A stretch of 64,000 bases of DNA, from the NCBI RefSeq assembly GCF_963082655.1, contig NC_081553.1, positions 186,690,752 through 186,754,751 on the forward strand, read 5' to 3'. This document shows positions 10,031-21,985 of the stretch, piece by piece; the first letter of the stretch is position 1, and each line of letters opens with the position of its first letter. The translations under genes were made by a program, and so were the position numbers. Source of the DNA: Stomoxys calcitrans (lineage: Eukaryota; Arthropoda; Insecta; Diptera; Muscidae). The notes beneath the pieces are model-generated. The model saw only the letters and a program-made list of their open reading frames with translations, was not told where the DNA came from and ran no database searches.

Positions 10031-11325
10031 AATCTACTCTGAGTTAGGCTAATGGGACATATGTTCTGCTATAGCCAATTAAAGTAAAAAGGCTGGCCAT
10101 GTGGTATAACAACACACCAAAAATGTCTAGGTGAGACTGATTACATCTTTAACCTTACTTATCCAATGACATTATAAATTTATGGTGACTAAATCATTTT
10201 TAAAAAATTTGTGCGATTAGCTTGGTACCTATCACGGAAATCGAATTTCTGCCCATAGCCAAGCAATATGAAAACTAAAACCTATAGCTCTGCAAAGCTG
10301 TATGCTCCTCTTCCTGAAATTGTTTTATTCATTCATATAAAGTGAATAATCGGCCTAAAAAATTGAAATATTTTCAGTGAGATCAATCTCTCTTCACGCA
10401 TCTTAAAAAGACCCTGCATGGTTTTTCCCACAATAATTTGCTTTTTGTATGAGTTGGTAACTCTTATTCTATATATGAAGAAACGTATGATGATTTACAC
10501 TACACAACTTCACTCACTAACACCATCATACACTAAATATCTTTGTGTAATTAACGCGTATGGATCGATTAATTGCCTGCTGGTTTTTGAATTTAAACTG
10601 TTATAGTAAACAATTAAGCATTGTGGAAAATAATATTTTCAAATAACGTTCTTGAACATTTTGGGCTCAACGTCATCAAAACCCCATCATCACCGAAGAA
10701 AAAAAAACAAAGACAAAGCACCACAAACAAAACAGTAAAGAAGAAGAGCAGACCCAGGTCGGAATGTCAGAAAAATAGAAAAAGGGTACACACACACTAA
10801 TTCGAAGAAAAGTAAAATTAAATTGTATTTTCCCGTTTTAAAAATTATAATAGTTCACTTTGCACACCATTATTCTATGCTCACTATAAATGCACTTTAT
10901 TTTATTAAGAACCTGCAGTATTTTTAATTGATATAATTTAGCCCCGTTTCCGTATTTTTCGCGTTTCACTTTTTTCTTTTTGTGTAATGTATGTTACTGC
11001 GACGACGTTTTCTTTAATTGTACTTGCTAAACAGACGACTTTATTTTTCAGTCCTTCTGTCGTTTGTGGGGAGCAAAAATGGCGTAAGATATATCAGCTG
11101 CTTTATCTGGTTAGCGACCCTTCCCACAATGGGAAATATCGATGTCATATACAGGAATAATAGTGTTTTATTCGACAAGCTTGCGGATTTGTAAACTTAA
11201 AGTGGAGTTACAACCCTCGGGCAGCACGTACATGTCAGAAAAAATTAAAATAGGTTGGTTTGTATTGTGTGAGTTATACAAGAAATGAACGCACGCACAT
11301 TACAGAATACATTAACCAACTCCCA
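10031..11325. other. Low-copy AT-rich DNA, no gene seen
   Basis: No protein motif, TIR or tandem unit is recognised. AAAACAAA-rich tracts occur at 10690-10800 and a CGACGACG motif near 10999. Could be intronic or a promoter flank, but nothing decides it. Confidence 0.4.
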
Positions 11326-11329
11326 ACTT

Positions 11330-12090
11330 TGAACGCGTTTCAGGGCGCAAAAGAGCACAACATGCGTACCTCCTGGGCAGGTCGGAGGAGACGGCGCTCC
11401 ATTAAGTGGTGTGAGAAGTTGAGACGTCTCTCCAACTAAAGGAGTACGCGATGGCGGCCTTTCTGAATATTAAGGGGGCATTTAACAACAAGGAGATGGG
11501 TCGACAGTTACCGCCCTGAACCGCCCGGGGGTCTAACGGAGTTTCTCCCTCTGGACGGACTGTATGCTACGTAACAGGGCTATCAACGCAGACTTCAGAG
11601 ATTGTGTGGTCAGAAGGCGAGTGTTAATGGGAACGGCTGAGTGAGGGGTGTTCTCGGGGTTTGCTTTCCCGTGAGGGAAGAATGGGAAGAGAATTCTGTG
11701 TTTGAACAGAATGATCCTCGACCTTTATAGATGGTTCTAAAATGGAGACAAGGACTGGATTATGACTATAGTCCGGCATACGCAACATAGGTATGTCGGT
11801 GAGACTGCCGGACGAGTGAACGAGTGTTTTTTCAGGCAGAATGTTTATCAGGCTGCAAAGGAAATTATGGGAAGGGCTTTACAGATTTCGAAATCAATAT
11901 ACATATATATGGCGGCTTTTAAGGCCGTGTGTTCTAGGTCAGTGAGGTCGAAGTGCGTGACGGAGTGGAATCCCTGGATAGACTCCGATTTTACGACATA
12001 ATGCTTATAAGGATTAACGGATACGATTGCGACTTATTAGCGCTTTTCACCACAGTTCGGACTGGGAACTCAACCTTTCATGGTGGGGGC
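11330..12090 (+). mobile_element. LINE remnant: RT motif A joined to RNase H
   Basis: Non-LTR retrotransposon fragment on the plus strand. At 11451-11489 the frame gives MAAFLNIKGAFNN, the RT motif A region (usually FLDIxGAF), with the catalytic Asp replaced by Asn. ADFRDCVVRRRVLMGTAE follows, corresponding to the VRRxVxxGTPQGG block. The palm YADD motif and RT thumb are deleted. At 11724-11750 FIDGSKMET opens an RNase H domain (DGSK motif), and downstream are a QAAKEIMGRAL-like stretch and YMAAFKAVCSRSVRSKCV. Several frameshifts separate the pieces. RT followed by RNase H points to the I, LOA or R1 groups. The copy is inactive. Confidence 0.65.
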
Positions 12091-12099
12091 TAGCCATTC

Positions 12100-12955
12100 A
12101 GCTTAACCCTAAGCTATTAACAATTAATTGCAAGAAATGGTACAGGGAAATCATAGAATAGGAGAATAGTTTTTATTCTATATAATTGTTGGGTTTTGAA
12201 ATCTGTTCAAACTTCAAATTTTATCAGCTGACACGAAAACGGAACGTAAAATTTTGTTTTTGAAACGTTTTCCTAGATTTACGGTATGTTAACGAGAGCA
12301 TAACCATGCTTTAATGGCTACCTATAACCAAGATATATTCATTTACAGGTAGTGGCAGTTGCGCAACAACAAAATATTAACTACACTATCTGCCAAAATC
12401 TATGATTAGTGCAACTCTGATTGTGTATGTTACTAGTTCGGCGCCATTTTTCGTTGATTAACTATAATACACACACACACAAAATCAAAACTCGTTGACA
12501 GATAGTGCACTTCGCGGGACAAAATTTTACTCAGCTGTTTACCTGGTAGCTACATCGTGGCTATATTCTACAAATGCGTACTTATGAAAATTTCGCCTGT
12601 GATGCGTATCGGCCTATAGCCTGAAACTCAAAATATGCTAATACGTCACGTACGTACAGTCCTGTTACGTTATACCGTTGCTCAAGTCGTGGGCACGTTT
12701 TAGGCAGTTTGAGCCGCCGCCCTAAGGAATAATACGCGGCGTTGTCACTTTTCTCTATTATTCTTCCATTCCGCATTTCGTCAATGTATTTAATTCGTAA
12801 AACAGAGACAACAGGAGATCGACCGTACACCGTTCGTTTTTTTCGCCGACTTGGATTTTATTGTGTTATTCTGCAACTGCTCTACTAGTGATTTAATCGA
12901 AAATTCGAAAATGCGAAAAATAATAATAATAATAAATTAAATATGCAAAATTATG
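12100..12955. other. Low-copy DNA, no gene seen
   Basis: Contains an ACACACAC run (~12468) and open frames without recognised domains. No TIR or tandem unit is visible. Confidence 0.4.
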
Positions 12956-14780
12956 TTATTATCATGAAAAGTACCCAAAGTATTATCAGAGATCTATGAA
13001 GTTCATGTGTTATTTAAGGTTTAAAACGCAGAAAAACAGTGTGAAAGATTTGTGAAAATTTTCTACAGTTTCGTGAGAGTGTATGTGTATGACGAAAATC
13101 AGCAGCAGCAGCACAACAACAACAACAACATCTAGTTGAATTGAGTTGTTTTCTCCCCGTACACAAATACCACACACACATTGGTGTACACGGAACGCGG
13201 TCGGTCAGAGAGTCGTCATCCGTCATCTTCTGGACGCAATAAAAAAAACTAAGCCAAAAGAAAGAAAATTCAAAAACAAAAAAAAAAAAACGGAAAATTA
13301 AAAAGCAAAATAAAGAAAATTCGTGAGGCAAAAGAAGAAACATTAATATCGTTCAATAGTAATAGAAAACGAGTATTTTTCAAACGGCCAGTCCAACGGT
13401 CGTTAAACAACAACACACGGCAAAGGTGTCAAAACGGTGTGGAGAGCTGCTCCCTCCCCTCGATTTTAAGTATTTGTGTAATAATGAACGAGTTTTTTGT
13501 CTTGATTTGTTTGCTGTATTACCATTAAATCGTTCGTATCGTATCTTGTCGTCGTGTCGCGCTCGTTGTATAGGTAAAAAATTATATTAACATTAAAAAA
13601 AATGTTTGTGTGATGTGTTGTTCCTGTGTCGTTTTCGGTGTATGTAAATGCGTATGATGTTGGCTAATTTCATTTAACAATTATTGTTATTGTACACAAA
13701 ATAGAGAGCATATTGTGTTGCTATTCTCAAAAAAATAACAGCCATTTAGTTTAATAGAATTGAAATAAAAACGCTAAACAAAAAATCGATTCCATCTATA
13801 CGAAAGGAAAACAACAGAAATTCAGTGAAGAAATGTGTGTATAATTTTCATCACCTGCTCCAAAAATAACAACAACAACAATAAAACACCTATGTTTTGT
13901 ATAAAAAACATCTCAAAAGTGATACACAGTGTTGCATTTTTCGGTTTTTGGCTGCCCATCAAACTGGGATTGTTTGTTGTACAACTTTTAATAACAACAA
14001 TAACAAAAAGAGTAGCAACAGCAGCAATCATTATGGATTAAACCTTGGATTGTTATATTCGTTCCCTGGCCAAAAGATATACACAAAAACAAAAGGTAAA
14101 AAGAGCCCTAAATACCTATATTTTTGTTTTGAAATGAGAAAACTATCCATGTTTATTGGCTCAGATATTTTTGCGTTTTATTTTGTATTTTTTTTATTAT
14201 ACCCATTTATGAGTGAAAAATTCTTTCTCTGTGTGGTTGTGTTGATTGTGTGCAAAAATTAGAACAAAAACTAGCTAGTGGTGAAATCTTCATTGTCAAA
14301 ATTTACTCTCTAGTATAATTCGTCAATTATTATCTGGAATTTACCAAAAACGAAATAAAAAAAATAAAAACAAAAATATTTTTGGTACTGCTTTTGTGTT
14401 TTGTTATTCGTTTATTTATTGTCTCCCTCTTTTTGTCTCTCTGTTTCCAGTTTCTTAGAGAGCTTTGAAATGTAAGGGGTTGAGAAGAAGAGAAACAAAT
14501 TGTAGTGGCAGTGTTGTGTGAGAATATTTACGCGATTTGCCGCAAATATTTTGTTGTTGTTTTGTTCGTCACTTTTATTGTAGTTTCGTTTTGCCCTTTT
14601 TCTTCTTCGTTTACCAAAACGAGCCGAAATACAAACACCACCATCAATATGCGATTTTGTTTGCGTGTGTGCATGTATATGCATGGTCGTATCTTTCGGA
14701 TAGCTACACTTAATACTCGTTTTACTTGTGTACTAATCAAAACCTAAGTTTCTCTTATAGTTCGCAAAGTGCAGGTCTTG
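12956..14780 (+). other. Possible fly 5' leader or intron region
   Basis: Features: a CAGCAGCAGCA/ACAACAACAACAACA tract at 13100-13130, further CAA-rich tracts at 13870-14030, few dispersed repeats, and a denser CG-containing stretch at 13375-13575 (GGTCGTTAAACAACAACACA; CGTCGTGTCGCGCTCGTTG). A GTATAGGTAAAAAATTA donor-like site lies at ~13568. Fly 5' leaders often look like this. No downstream coding exon is identified in the window, so this is inference from texture only. Confidence 0.2.
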
Positions 14781-14789
14781 AAGCCAATA

Positions 14790-15660
14790 AGAAAAGTGGT
14801 TTAAAAAAACTGAATGACCGATCAGGGACCGCCGAGAGCATGTTAAAAAGCGGTCATATATACTTGGTAAATTATATTGTGTATATTTCTTGGTGCAATT
14901 TAATATTGATCTATGAAATCCTTCTTCAATTTGGGCCAGATCGATCCAGATTTGGATATATTTAGTTGTCATACAGATCGATTTCTCGATTTAAGGCCTT
15001 GGCCTCACAAAAGGCGCATTTATTTTCCGATTTTGTCGAAATTTGGGACCGTTTGTTGTTTTAGGCCCTTTGACATAATTTTTTAATTTGGCCCAGATCG
15101 TTCGAGATTTGAAAATAGCTTCCATATAGACCGATTTCTTGATTTAAGGTTTTGGGTCCATAAAAGACGCACCTATTGTCCGATTTCGCAGAAATTGAGC
15201 AGCGAGTTGTTTAAGCCCCTTGGACATCATTTTTAAATTTGGCCCAGATCGGTCCAGATTTGAAAATAGTCCATGGCTCATAAAAGACGCATTTATTGTC
15301 CGATTTCGCCGAAATTTGGGACAGTGACTTATGTTACGCTTTTCGACATCCGTGTCCTTTATATTTCAGTTCGTCTGTGTTTGGATATATCTGGCAAAAA
15401 GACCAATATTGAACCAAAATTGAACAGTAACTTTTATTTAATAGATCACTCAATGGCCGTGCCGAATTTCGATATAGCTGCTATGGGTGCAGAAATTCAC
15501 CGAATTATGACCAAAGGTTGTGGGTATCCAAAGTTCGGCCAGGCCGAACTTAATGTCATTGACTTGTATTTATTAGATCACCCAATGTCCGTAAAGAATT
15601 TCGATATAGTTGCTCTAACGAAGAGAAGGGGATTTTAATAAACGTTTCCTCAGCTCTTCT
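14790..15660 (+). repeat. Diverged ~150-bp calyptrate repeat, about three units
   Basis: The phrase GGCCCAGATCG (or a variant) begins units near 14932, 15090 and 15241, giving spacings of 158 and 151 bp. Each unit contains ATAGACCGATTTCT, GATTTAAGG, a CATAAAAGACGCATTTATTG-type string and CGATTTCGCCGAAATTTG. The block closes near 15535 with TTCGGCCAGGCCGAACTTAA, a terminus shared with repeats at 19510, 49010 and 55951. A 121-codon open frame at 15273-15638 is a by-product of the repeat. Confidence 0.65.
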
Positions 15661-16925
15661 AAAAATGTTGAGAGAAATTTTTGTTAGATTTTTGGAGCTA
15701 TAAAAACTACCGACTTTCAACTAGCCAATTCTCGCCCAAAATATGAATATGAAAAATTTTTTAACTAGTTTTATTCATCCACTTTAGGCCAACCCAAATT
15801 AAATTTGCAATACCTCTTTCCTTACTCGATATAGAATTTTTCAAAAACTGCTCTATTATTGGGTATTTATCTACCCGTTTCATCCCAATATTGGGTTAGG
15901 GTAATATTTGGGGTCCTAGGTATTTCTTTGTTTCCTGTGAATTCAAATCAGTTGTGAAACATATTCTGAACAAATTTTCGCCTATAAATACTTACTACCA
16001 TATTGCTTTAAAACAGTGCAATATTTTCCATAATGGTTGTTGAACATACTAAAATTACCATAAATAAAACTACTCTCGCTCTATTCGCTCTCTTTAAAAG
16101 CCACCTGTTATCTCACAATGCAACTTATTGCCTATAGCTCAGCTTCTGTCTGAGTACACATGTAATAAGCACACATTGAATATACCGTTAACAAAGGCCT
16201 TAGTGTTGCAGATTTATTAGATCGTCAAATACATGTCAAATATTTGTTTCGTCTTGAAACTAACACAACATTCATAAATAATATTTCTATTTTATTTTTG
16301 AAAGCTCATTTGGTGATCATTTATTCGTAAAAATACGACCACAAAAGCGACCAACTAAACGATCTCTTGATCTTAGACGGTGGCGCAATCGAAACAATAG
16401 CAACAAAAGCTTCAGCATCCATATAGACAACGTCAACAACATTAACAATAATATGAAAGCAACACCTTTGAATGGTATTTTAGAGACCATGGTGATTATG
16501 AAGATTTTGTTTTTAGTTTTATTTTTGTTTTTTTTTTTGAGAGTGCGGGGTCATTGAGACAAAATAACATCATCTCAGTTAACCGTTACCAATAGCATTT
16601 TATCGGTATTTGCATTCAAATGTCTTAAGTGAAGGCTTTTGACTGTTATCGATGAAGCTGAACTAAATTGATTATCGATTAGTACGTTACAATCGCCATA
16701 AATCACAAAGAGAGGTTTAAAAAAAAACGATTTCAATTAAAATAATAAATTTATGAATGGACGATAAACTGTTTTAATTCCAAGTAGGGATACTTTCCGC
16801 CATCACTTGTTGGAATCAATACAAGAAAAGATGTTTAGAAGGATAATTTATTTAATATACCGTGAAATCTTAGCGAGCATAATTTTCGACCGATTTGGCA
16901 GATAAACGATACAAGAATATATACG
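15661..16925. other. Low-copy AT-rich DNA, no gene seen
   Basis: No domain, TIR or tandem repeat is recognised. A T-rich run sits near 16500-16540 and TTATCGAT motifs near 16640-16680. Confidence 0.4.
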
Positions 16926-16929
16926 AGTA

Positions 16930-17935
16930 TCTTCTTCTTATATATATTTAAAAATCACTTTGTGTTTGTTTATCGGTTTGTTTGTTTTTTCCATATAGAC
17001 TCAAAAACGGCTGAACCGATTACTTTGAAATTTTCACAGATTGTGTAGGTTGGCCTGGAAGGAAACATAGGCTATATAATTTTTTTTTGATAGTAAAAGT
17101 ACCACCCAAAAATAAAAGTGTACCAATCGGGACAATATGGGACTCAAATGAAAGGTTTTCAGGAGTAGAGCACGAATTTCACTGTAACTGAGGGGCGGGC
17201 CGCCCCAACCTCAAAAATACCTATAATATGACAATATGGGACTTAAATGAAAGGTTTTGGTGAGTAGATTACGAATATGGTAAGGAAGGAGGAATATGTT
17301 TTATAATTTGTTCATATCGGAAAGGGGCGGACCCTCCCCCGTTACTCCAAAAACACCACCCAAAATCAAAAGTGGACCGATCAAAACAATATGAGTATCA
17401 AATGAAAGACATTGGAGAATAGAATACGAATATGGTACAGAAATTTTGTGTCTAAGTACACAGCGGGTCGCTCCAACCCCAAAACTCCCCCAAAACAGAC
17501 ACACTGAACGTTCATATCAATATGGGACTCAAATGAAAGGTATTCGCGAGTAGATTACGAATATTGCAAAAAAATGAAGTGAATGTAATGGGTTGTTTCT
17601 CGATCTCCAAAAACCCCCAAAAATGGTGATAATAGCCGTCCATGTTTATAAGGTACTAAAATGAAAATAATTTGGGAGTAGATTAGCCTTGCCCTAGTCG
17701 CTAAACGCCCTCCAAAGCGTACATATTTATCGACCATGACAATTTTGGCCTCAAATAACAGATATTGTATTTTGGAGGAGAGCACGAATTCGGAAATTGC
17801 GAAATATCTGAGGTACCATCCCACACCCAAAAAGCAATCCCTGTCAAATAGATATATATTGACTAATCAGGAGAATATAAGGCTCAAATGAAACAGGACT
17901 TATTTATGACTATGCTAATATGGGGCACATATAAA
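16930..17935 (+). mobile_element. Helitron-like element with internal tandem repeats
   Basis: The 5' part reads TCTTCTTATATATA, then TGTGTTTGTTTATCGGTTTG and ACTCAAAAACGGCTGAACCG. The same opening occurs on the minus strand ending at ~59880. It is followed by imperfect units marked by ACAATATGGGACTCAAATGA at ~17132, 17231, 17386 and 17517, with weaker ones near 17739 and 17874 (spacings about 100-155 bp). Each carries a C-rich segment such as GGGGCGGGCCGCCCC. Non-autonomous Helitrons and DINE-like elements have this layout, with a unique end plus internal tandem units, but the diagnostic 3' hairpin was not found in this copy. Confidence 0.45.
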
Positions 17936-17963
17936 AAATTTTTGAGATTATAGCACGAACATA

Positions 17964-18036
17964 GCATCCGGTTGTACCCATCGGATTGACCCGATGGAAT
18001 CCTTCATTGGCAAGGGCTGCCGCCTCAGTGTACGTG
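17964..18036 (-). repeat. TTG-headed dispersed repeat, core (copy 4)
   Basis: Plus-strand ATCGGATTGACCCGATGGAA and CCTTCATTGGCAAGGGCTGC are the reverse complement of the core in copies 1-3. The head and the body 3' of the core are absent. It sits between the Helitron-like element and a jockey-type LINE. Confidence 0.6.
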
Positions 18037-18229
18037 TGGATCCTTTTTTCGTCATGGGAGTGCCATCCCAGAGTGCTTTTTCCGCACGCTTCTATTTCGT
18101 GCCAGAATTGAAAATAACCCCGCACCCTGGTTCTGTTCGGTTTGCCAGAACCGCCCCATCATCGGTCGGGGTCGGTGAGGTGTAACCGTTGCATGGAGTG
18201 AGTACATTTCCGATCTTGCTCTGGCCTTA

Positions 18230-19240
18230 CATCACTACGGGAGTATAGTCACAATGGGAGTATAGACAGCAGTGGGTCACAAGCGTCGTCGTCGCCTACT
18301 TCGTCCTCGTCGTCGGAATATGTGAAAGGTGTAGCAACTCGCCAGACATTTCCATTGCATCCGCTGATCTTCTGAGTGTCGTATCCTGGCAAGCCGTCAT
18401 TACCCATAATTCTCTCCATCGACTTTATAACCTCTGATCGCCGGACGTTTATCAATCAGAAGAAGGCCGATTGGGCCGGCTTCAGAGAGTACAGCAAACG
18501 CCGCTTCAGTGAGCTGGTCCCTCCTTCAAATGTGCTACTTGGCGAAAGGAAATTCCGAGACATAATTACACAGCAGCCGTTCCCTTTATACCATCCAGTC
18601 GAATACCCAAGTGCGGCCCGTAGTCGAGCGTGATGGGGTTCGTTGTACGGACCCCACTAACCCCAGAATCAACTAGCTGAATCTGGAAATAAACAGGGTA
18701 GTCAACTAACATAAGCAGTTTAGGCAAGCTGTGGTCTACTGTTAAATCACTTTCGAAACCCAGTAGAAGGAATGACACTTTTTGGCGACGTGACTTTGAC
18801 AGAGCCAGAAAATGCGCCAAGTTGTTCAACCGTCTATTTATTGAGCATCCTGTGGGTGACAAGGCTGGGAGAGGAACCATTTATTGTATCCGTAGTCTCC
18901 GAGCCGATGGATAGCCATCACAATTTAACGTGGACGAAGTTACGAATGTCCTTCGTGGCGCCAAGTCATCTAAAGCGTTTGACCACGACGGAATCTCTAT
19001 ACTTTGGCTGAAGAGTGTGCATCTTACTGGGGTCGAGTACCTTACCTGTCTTTGACCACTTTTATAGTGCCCGATTTCGGAAAATGAGCAAATAGAGTAA
19101 TCCCTCTACTGAGGCTTGGGAAGAACCCGAGTAAGGGGGAGTGGTGCTGACCGATCTCTCTTTTCTCACCAGCAGCCAAGACGCTTAAGGCGCCCCGAGC
19201 CTCATAGGAGAATTTCCATTCACCGGGCATCAGAACCGGA
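18230..19240 (+). mobile_element. Jockey-type LINE fragment, decayed
   Basis: Plus-strand non-LTR coding remnant spanning the endonuclease-RT linker and the start of RT. At 18460-18570 the frame reads KKADWAGFREYSKRRFSELV and continues to GERKFRDIITQQ, matching the linker style of jockey-like ORF2. After frameshifts, 18770-18900 encodes a FGD...FNRLFIEHPVGDK-like region. Around 18975-19005 comes FDHDGISILWLK, the decayed PGPDGI block. Around 19110-19190 comes a GKNPSKGE...PISLFSPAAKTLKA-like stretch with shifts. The palm and 3' end are missing: a SINE begins at 19241. Inactive. Confidence 0.65.
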
Positions 19241-19350
19241 GGCTACCGTAGCGCAGAGGTTAGCATGTCTGCCTATGACGCTGAACGCCAGGGTTCGAAT
19301 CCTGGCGAGAACATCATAAAAAATTTTCAGCGGTGGTTATCCCCTCCTAA
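19241..19350 (+). mobile_element. tRNA-derived SINE head with intact A and B boxes
   Basis: Reads TACCGTAGCGCAGAGGTTAG (A-box region, 19245-19264), then CATGTCTGCCTATGACGCTG and AGGGTTCGAATCCTGGCGAG (B box, GGTTCGAATCC, near 19290-19310). After AAATTTTCAGCGGTGGTTAT it ends at CCCCTCC, so only the 5' third of the SINE is present. This is the best preserved Pol III promoter in the window. It may still be transcribed, but nothing here shows that. Confidence 0.8.
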
Positions 19351-19435
19351 TTCTTGTAATTTTTGTACATGGTGTTCTGTTATGACTTCAAACCACTGTT
19401 CTAAGTATCTTTAAATCGCGCAAGAACCTAGTCTA

Positions 19436-19540
19436 ATTCGGACTATAACTAGATATAGCTCCCATATTTTAGCAGAACCCATGGTGGTGTGTTCCTAAGA
19501 TTTGGCCTGGCCGAACTTAGCACGCTTTTACTAGTTTTGT
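19436..19540 (-). repeat. Terminal fragment of the 153-bp repeat family
   Basis: GATATAGCTCCCATATTTTA followed by TTTGGCCTGGCCGAACTTAG and CACGCTTTTACTAG matches the outer end of the GATCGGTTTATATGG family. The palindromic TTCGGCCNGGCCGAA terminus also occurs at 15535, 49010 and 55951. Confidence 0.55.
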
Positions 19541-19589
19541 ATTTAGAGTGCACAACAAGTTTTTTATTTTAATTTTCCCACTTAAATCC

Positions 19590-19930
19590 CCTTTAGCAAC
19601 TGTCAGGAAGAGACTACTCCCATATCTATGAGTACAAATGGAAATTTCCCCATTTAGGAACAGGAGCCATCAGCTCACATATCAATGGGTGCTGTCCAAT
19701 TTAAGTTTAAGCTCAATGATAAGGGACCTCATTTTTATAGCCGAGTCAGAACGACATGTGGCAGTGCCACACTTCTTATGGGAGAAGTTTTTACATGACA
19801 AAGTACCTCATAAATGTCGCCTTCATTAGGAGGGGGATAAATACCGCAAAATATGTTTTCTGATATTCTCCCCAGGAGTTGAACCCAGGCATTCACCGTC
19901 AAAGTAGAAATTGCTAAACTCTGCATTAGC
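19590..19930 (-). mobile_element. tRNA-derived SINE, nearly full length, decayed head
   Basis: Plus-strand order: GAACAGGAGCCATCAGCTCA, ATCAATGGGTGCTGTCCAAT, AAGCTCAATGATAAGGGACC, GGAGAAGTTTTTACATGACA and GGAGGGGGATAAATACCGCA, then the complement of the tRNA head (CCAGGAGTTGAACCCAGGCA). The B box has changed (GAGTTGAACC), so Pol III function is probably lost. With the SINE head at 19241 it forms a diverging pair. Confidence 0.75.
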
Positions 19931-19934
19931 ATTT

Positions 19935-20790
19935 GCTAGATTGGTAATATAAGCAACAATTTTTCATTTCCCATAAGTTTCCTTTGATTGCAGGTTCTAT
20001 TATTCACTTGACAAGTCTAAACTCGAAACTTTTTATTGATGCAATGCGGTAGCTTTACCTATTTTAATTGCGCTTTAAGTCTATTTGTGGTACTGTAGGT
20101 CCATATTCCTCTGCAGTGTTGGTTTTCCCAACTAAGCTGTATCTTAAAGATCGCTCTCTCACTCACTCTCTGCTTCTGCTGCTGCCGGTATTCACTTCAC
20201 AACGTAGCCATTTTTAAAAATAAATCGCAATAAAAAGTATTACGTATGCCTCGGAGGCAAAAAAAAAAAACAGCAACAACAAAACATACAGAGATATTCA
20301 GTCACTCAATCGTTAGGTTGCCTGCTCGTTGACTTCTCAAACATGACAGAAAATGTGTACCTACATACATGCATACATAAATATTTATTTTGTATTTCTA
20401 TTTTATTTTTTTTTTCTGTCATACACCACCCGCCGGCCTCCTTGACAAAAGCAACAACAACAACAGCAGCGGCAGCAGCAACAATAAGAACTATAATATC
20501 GGCAGCAAACAGCAAAATAACAAGTAAATCAGCATCGGCATCAACGTTGTTGTAGTCGCCATTGCCACCGGTGTTTTTTGTTGTTTTTGCTAAAGTCATT
20601 AAAATTTATTTTCAATAACAGTAATAATGGCAAATTGTTTTGTTATATGAGCACATATCTTAATTTAGAAATAATTATACCGCTACAATTTCACCATTTT
20701 ACAAAATGTTTTAGAAATTTTCCTCAATAACATTTGAAAAATAAAGTTAGGCTAGAGTGAATAAGGAGAATTAGAGCTAATCCATTATGA
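19935..20790. other. Low-copy DNA with CAG/CAA tracts
   Basis: A CTCTCTCACTCACTCTCTGC stretch near 20151 and an ACAGCAACAAC/AACAACAACAGCAGCGGCAG tract at 20268-20480 stand out. A plus-strand frame across the tract gives T/A-rich low-complexity residues without a domain. Could be an exon or leader of a host gene, but no splice pair can be shown. Confidence 0.3.
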
Positions 20791-20796
20791 TATCAC

Positions 20797-20915
20797 TAGG
20801 GTGTTATTCAATAAATCGTTTATTTGAAAATTCAAGTCCAATGATTAACCGAACAAGACCGAAAGAGGTTGATAATTAATCGATAAATCATATTTCATCC
20901 GATAAACCATATGTC
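20797..20915 (+). repeat. Third copy of the 'TAGGGTGT' / ATCGATTA repeat
   Basis: Starts TAGGGTGTTATTCAATAAAT and shares AATCGTTTATTTGAAAATTC with the copy at 3043, then continues to AATTAATCGATAAATC. This defines the family better than either copy at 3-7 kb. Confidence 0.45.
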
Positions 20916-21194
20916 TAATAAAATAAAAATGTCCGTGAAGATAAAGTTAACTTTAACTAGCAGAGACACAAACCCATTCAATTAGCAGCACCCTGTTAGG
21001 AACTTAGCAGAGCTATGCTACCAATTTGACAGAAAAGATCTAAAAATAAAATCAAGAAAAATAATGAAAAAATTCAGAAGAAACGACAACAAGAGCACTA
21101 AAAGTACCACAAATATTGCGAATTTTGTAAAAAATTATCTAACAAAGTAAAAAATGCATAAGGGACAAATCTACATCACCAAAAAGTCCAAAGC

Positions 21195-21985
21195 GAAAAG
21201 GGGAAAGTGGAAAAGCTAAGAGGGGTACTGGGTGCCCACTTACAGTGAAGGAAGCTCTTGATGCCTAGGATCTAAATCAAAAGCAGAATATCCAAAAAAT
21301 CAATAGTATTTGAGATAAATGACATTTAAAGTTAAAGTTAGAATTAACAGAATGGCATTTGAAGTTAAAGTTAGAATTAACAGAATGGCCCATTGTGCAA
21401 AAACTAAGAGGGTGCTGGGTACCCACTTATAGTGAAGGAAGCTCTTGATGCCTAGGATGTAAATCAGAAAGCAGAATATCCAAAAAGTCTACAGTATTTG
21501 AGATAATTGGCATTTAAAGTTAGAATTAACAGAATCGCCCACTGTGCAAAAACTAAGAGCGGTGCTGGGTACCCACTTATAGTGAAGGAATCTCTTGATT
21601 CCCAGGATCTAAATTAAAAAGCAGAATATCCAAAAAGTCTGCAGTATTTGATATAATTGGCATTTAAAGTTAAAGTTAGAATGAACAGAATGGCCCACTG
21701 TACAAAAACTAAGATGCGGGGTACCCACTTGTAGTGAAGGAAGCTCTTGATGCCTAGGATCTAAATCATAAAGTAAATTATCCAAAAAGTTGACAGTATT
21801 TTAGATAATTGGCGTTTAAAGTTAAAGTTAGAATAAACAGAATGGCCCACTGTGCAAAAAATAAGAGGGATGGGGCGTACCCACTTCTAGTGAAGGAAGC
21901 TCTTGATGCCTACAATCTAAATCAAAAAGCAGAATATTCCAAAAGACAACAGTATTTGTGATATTTGGCATTTAATGTTAAATGT
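21195..21985 (+). repeat. Tandem array, ~152-bp unit, about five units
   Basis: The marker CCCACTT (followed by A/C-AGTGAAGGAAGCTCTTGATG) occurs at 21235, 21422, 21572, 21724 and 21880. Spacings are 187, 150, 152 and 156 bp. The first interval is longer because GAAGTTAAAGTTAGAATTAA is locally duplicated (21325-21380). Other constant strings are GCAGAATATCCAAAAAGT and AACAGAATGGCCCACTG. A lone unit of the same family is at 31880-31985. The unit has no long open frame. Confidence 0.85.

Noticed and set aside
15273..15638. 121-codon frame
   Set aside because: Lies wholly in the diverged ~150-bp calyptrate repeat.
19241..19350. Functional tRNA gene
   Set aside because: A and B boxes are present, but the sequence runs into SINE body and matches several other SINE heads; no proper acceptor stem closes.
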